NCBI RefSeq assembly: GCF_000430765.1
Contig: NZ_AUMQ01000033.1
Location: forward strand, 96,021 to 160,020
Direction of reading: 5' to 3'
DNA: 64,000 nt
Source: Peribacillus kribbensis DSM 17871
GTDB taxonomy: Bacteria > Bacillota > Bacilli > Bacillales > DSM-1321
A model generated the notes under the pieces. That model worked only from the letters and a program-made list of their open reading frames with translations. It searched no databases and had not been told where the DNA came from. The translations under genes and the position numbers were made by a program. Each line of letters opens with the position of its first letter. Within the stretch, counting starts at the first letter, position 1. Positions 63,652 to 64,000 of the stretch are shown piece by piece.

Positions 63652-64000
63652 TGAGTTAGTCTCAAAAGTGGACACGTTAAAACGGTTATTCATATACTTG
63701 AATTAACTTTAAAGAGGACGTGTTCTTATGGGGAAACATTTTGATCATGAATATAAAGAGTATGTTGCGAAACTAATTGTTGAAGAGGGGCGGGTCGCCA
63801 AGGAGCTTGCTTTCGAGCTTGAGATCCCCTACTCAACCATTAGAAAGTGGGCGAGTGCCTACAAAGAGAAAGCAAATAGACAGGTCAACAAAGAAAACTA
63901 TATGACTCCCGGCGAGCTGGAAAAGTTAAAGAAACAACATGAAAAGGAGCTTCAACAGCTGCGGGAGGAGAATGAGATCCTAAAAAAGGCCATGCACATC
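63652..64000 (+). mobile_element. IS3-family element, left end, rest off window
   Basis: TGAGTTAGTCTCAAAAGTGG at 63652 resembles an IS3-family terminal repeat (TG start). It is followed by a short leader and an orfA-type transposase gene. It is inserted in the right half of repeat copy B. Confidence 0.8.
63728..64000 (+). CDS. IS3-family transposase OrfA, 3' end off window
   Basis: 91 residues visible. It begins GKHFDHEYKEYVAKLIVEEG with an HTH_Tnp_1-type motif (LAFELEIPYSTIRKWASAY). A leucine-zipper-like stretch ENEILKKAM follows at the cut. AGAGGACG lies upstream of the ATG. OrfB, probably reached by frameshifting, should follow outside the window. Confidence 0.87.
   Translation, partial: MGKHFDHEYKEYVAKLIVEEGRVAKELAFELEIPYSTIRKWASAYKEKANRQVNKENYMTPGELEKLKKQHEKELQQLREENEILKKAMHI

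Overview
The window looks like chromosome of a member of the Bacillaceae (Bacillus sensu lato). The evidence is GGAGG-type ribosome sites, many TTG/GTG starts, a B. subtilis-like GtaB, PBP3 and CsbB/GtrA/YfhO set, a FosB-type thiol transferase, and a RsbK/RsbY/CheR stress module of the kind known from the B. cereus group.

1-22 kb (minus strand) is one long exopolysaccharide/capsule locus. It runs from a Wzz-type co-polymerase, BY-kinase and PHP phosphatase (22.0-19.7 kb) through a structured leader that I read as an EAR (epsC) RNA at 19.56-19.69 kb. Next come GtaB, the priming sugar transferase, GDP-fucose synthase and GDP-mannose dehydratase. An AT-rich cassette follows (acetyltransferase, Wzx, glycosyltransferases, Wzy). 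The locus closes with UDP-sugar dehydrogenase, ManC, a last glycosyltransferase and an LCP ligase cut by the window edge. Strong hairpins at 15.6-15.7 and 9.3 kb sit inside the operon, which is where a processive antiterminator would be needed. The predicted polymer draws on GDP-L-fucose (via GDP-mannose) and a UDP-uronic acid, and may be O-acetylated.

22-38 kb is cell-envelope genes. There is an SGNH-like secreted protein with eroded motifs, a small orphan protein, and a SpoIID-like wall protein with three Ig-like repeats and an SH3 domain. A CsbB-GtrA-YfhO set for lipid-linked sugar transfer follows, then a second gtaB, PBP3, an M14 carboxypeptidase, a lytic transglycosylase and a class A beta-lactamase-fold protein.

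38-45.5 kb is a decay zone. It holds fragments of a P-loop kinase, a lipoprotein-like gene, a DUF1275 gene, an ABC ATPase, a phage terminase large subunit and a fused, broken PNAG synthase/deacetylase. Intact genes among them are a DUF6843-like protein, an LTA-synthase-family enzyme, an excalibur protein and a VC0807-like membrane protein.

45.5-58.4 kb is sensing and signalling. A BMP-type lipoprotein is paired with a chemoreceptor, followed by a seven-copy 52-bp tandem array, a DUF421 protein and a DUF1275 protein. A REC-PP2C phosphatase (RsbY-like) lies behind a good sigma-B promoter. A PAS-GGDEF-EAL gene broken by three 1-nt shifts comes next, and then a CheR methyltransferase and a CHASE3-HAMP-GAF-HK-REC hybrid kinase (RsbM/RsbK-like) on the other strand.

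58.6-64 kb has FosB, a GNAT acetyltransferase and a TIM-barrel protein. An ABC-2 transporter with its TetR regulator has clear promoter and operators, and is flanked by two copies of a palindromic intergenic repeat. The right-hand copy is interrupted by an IS3-family element that runs off the window.
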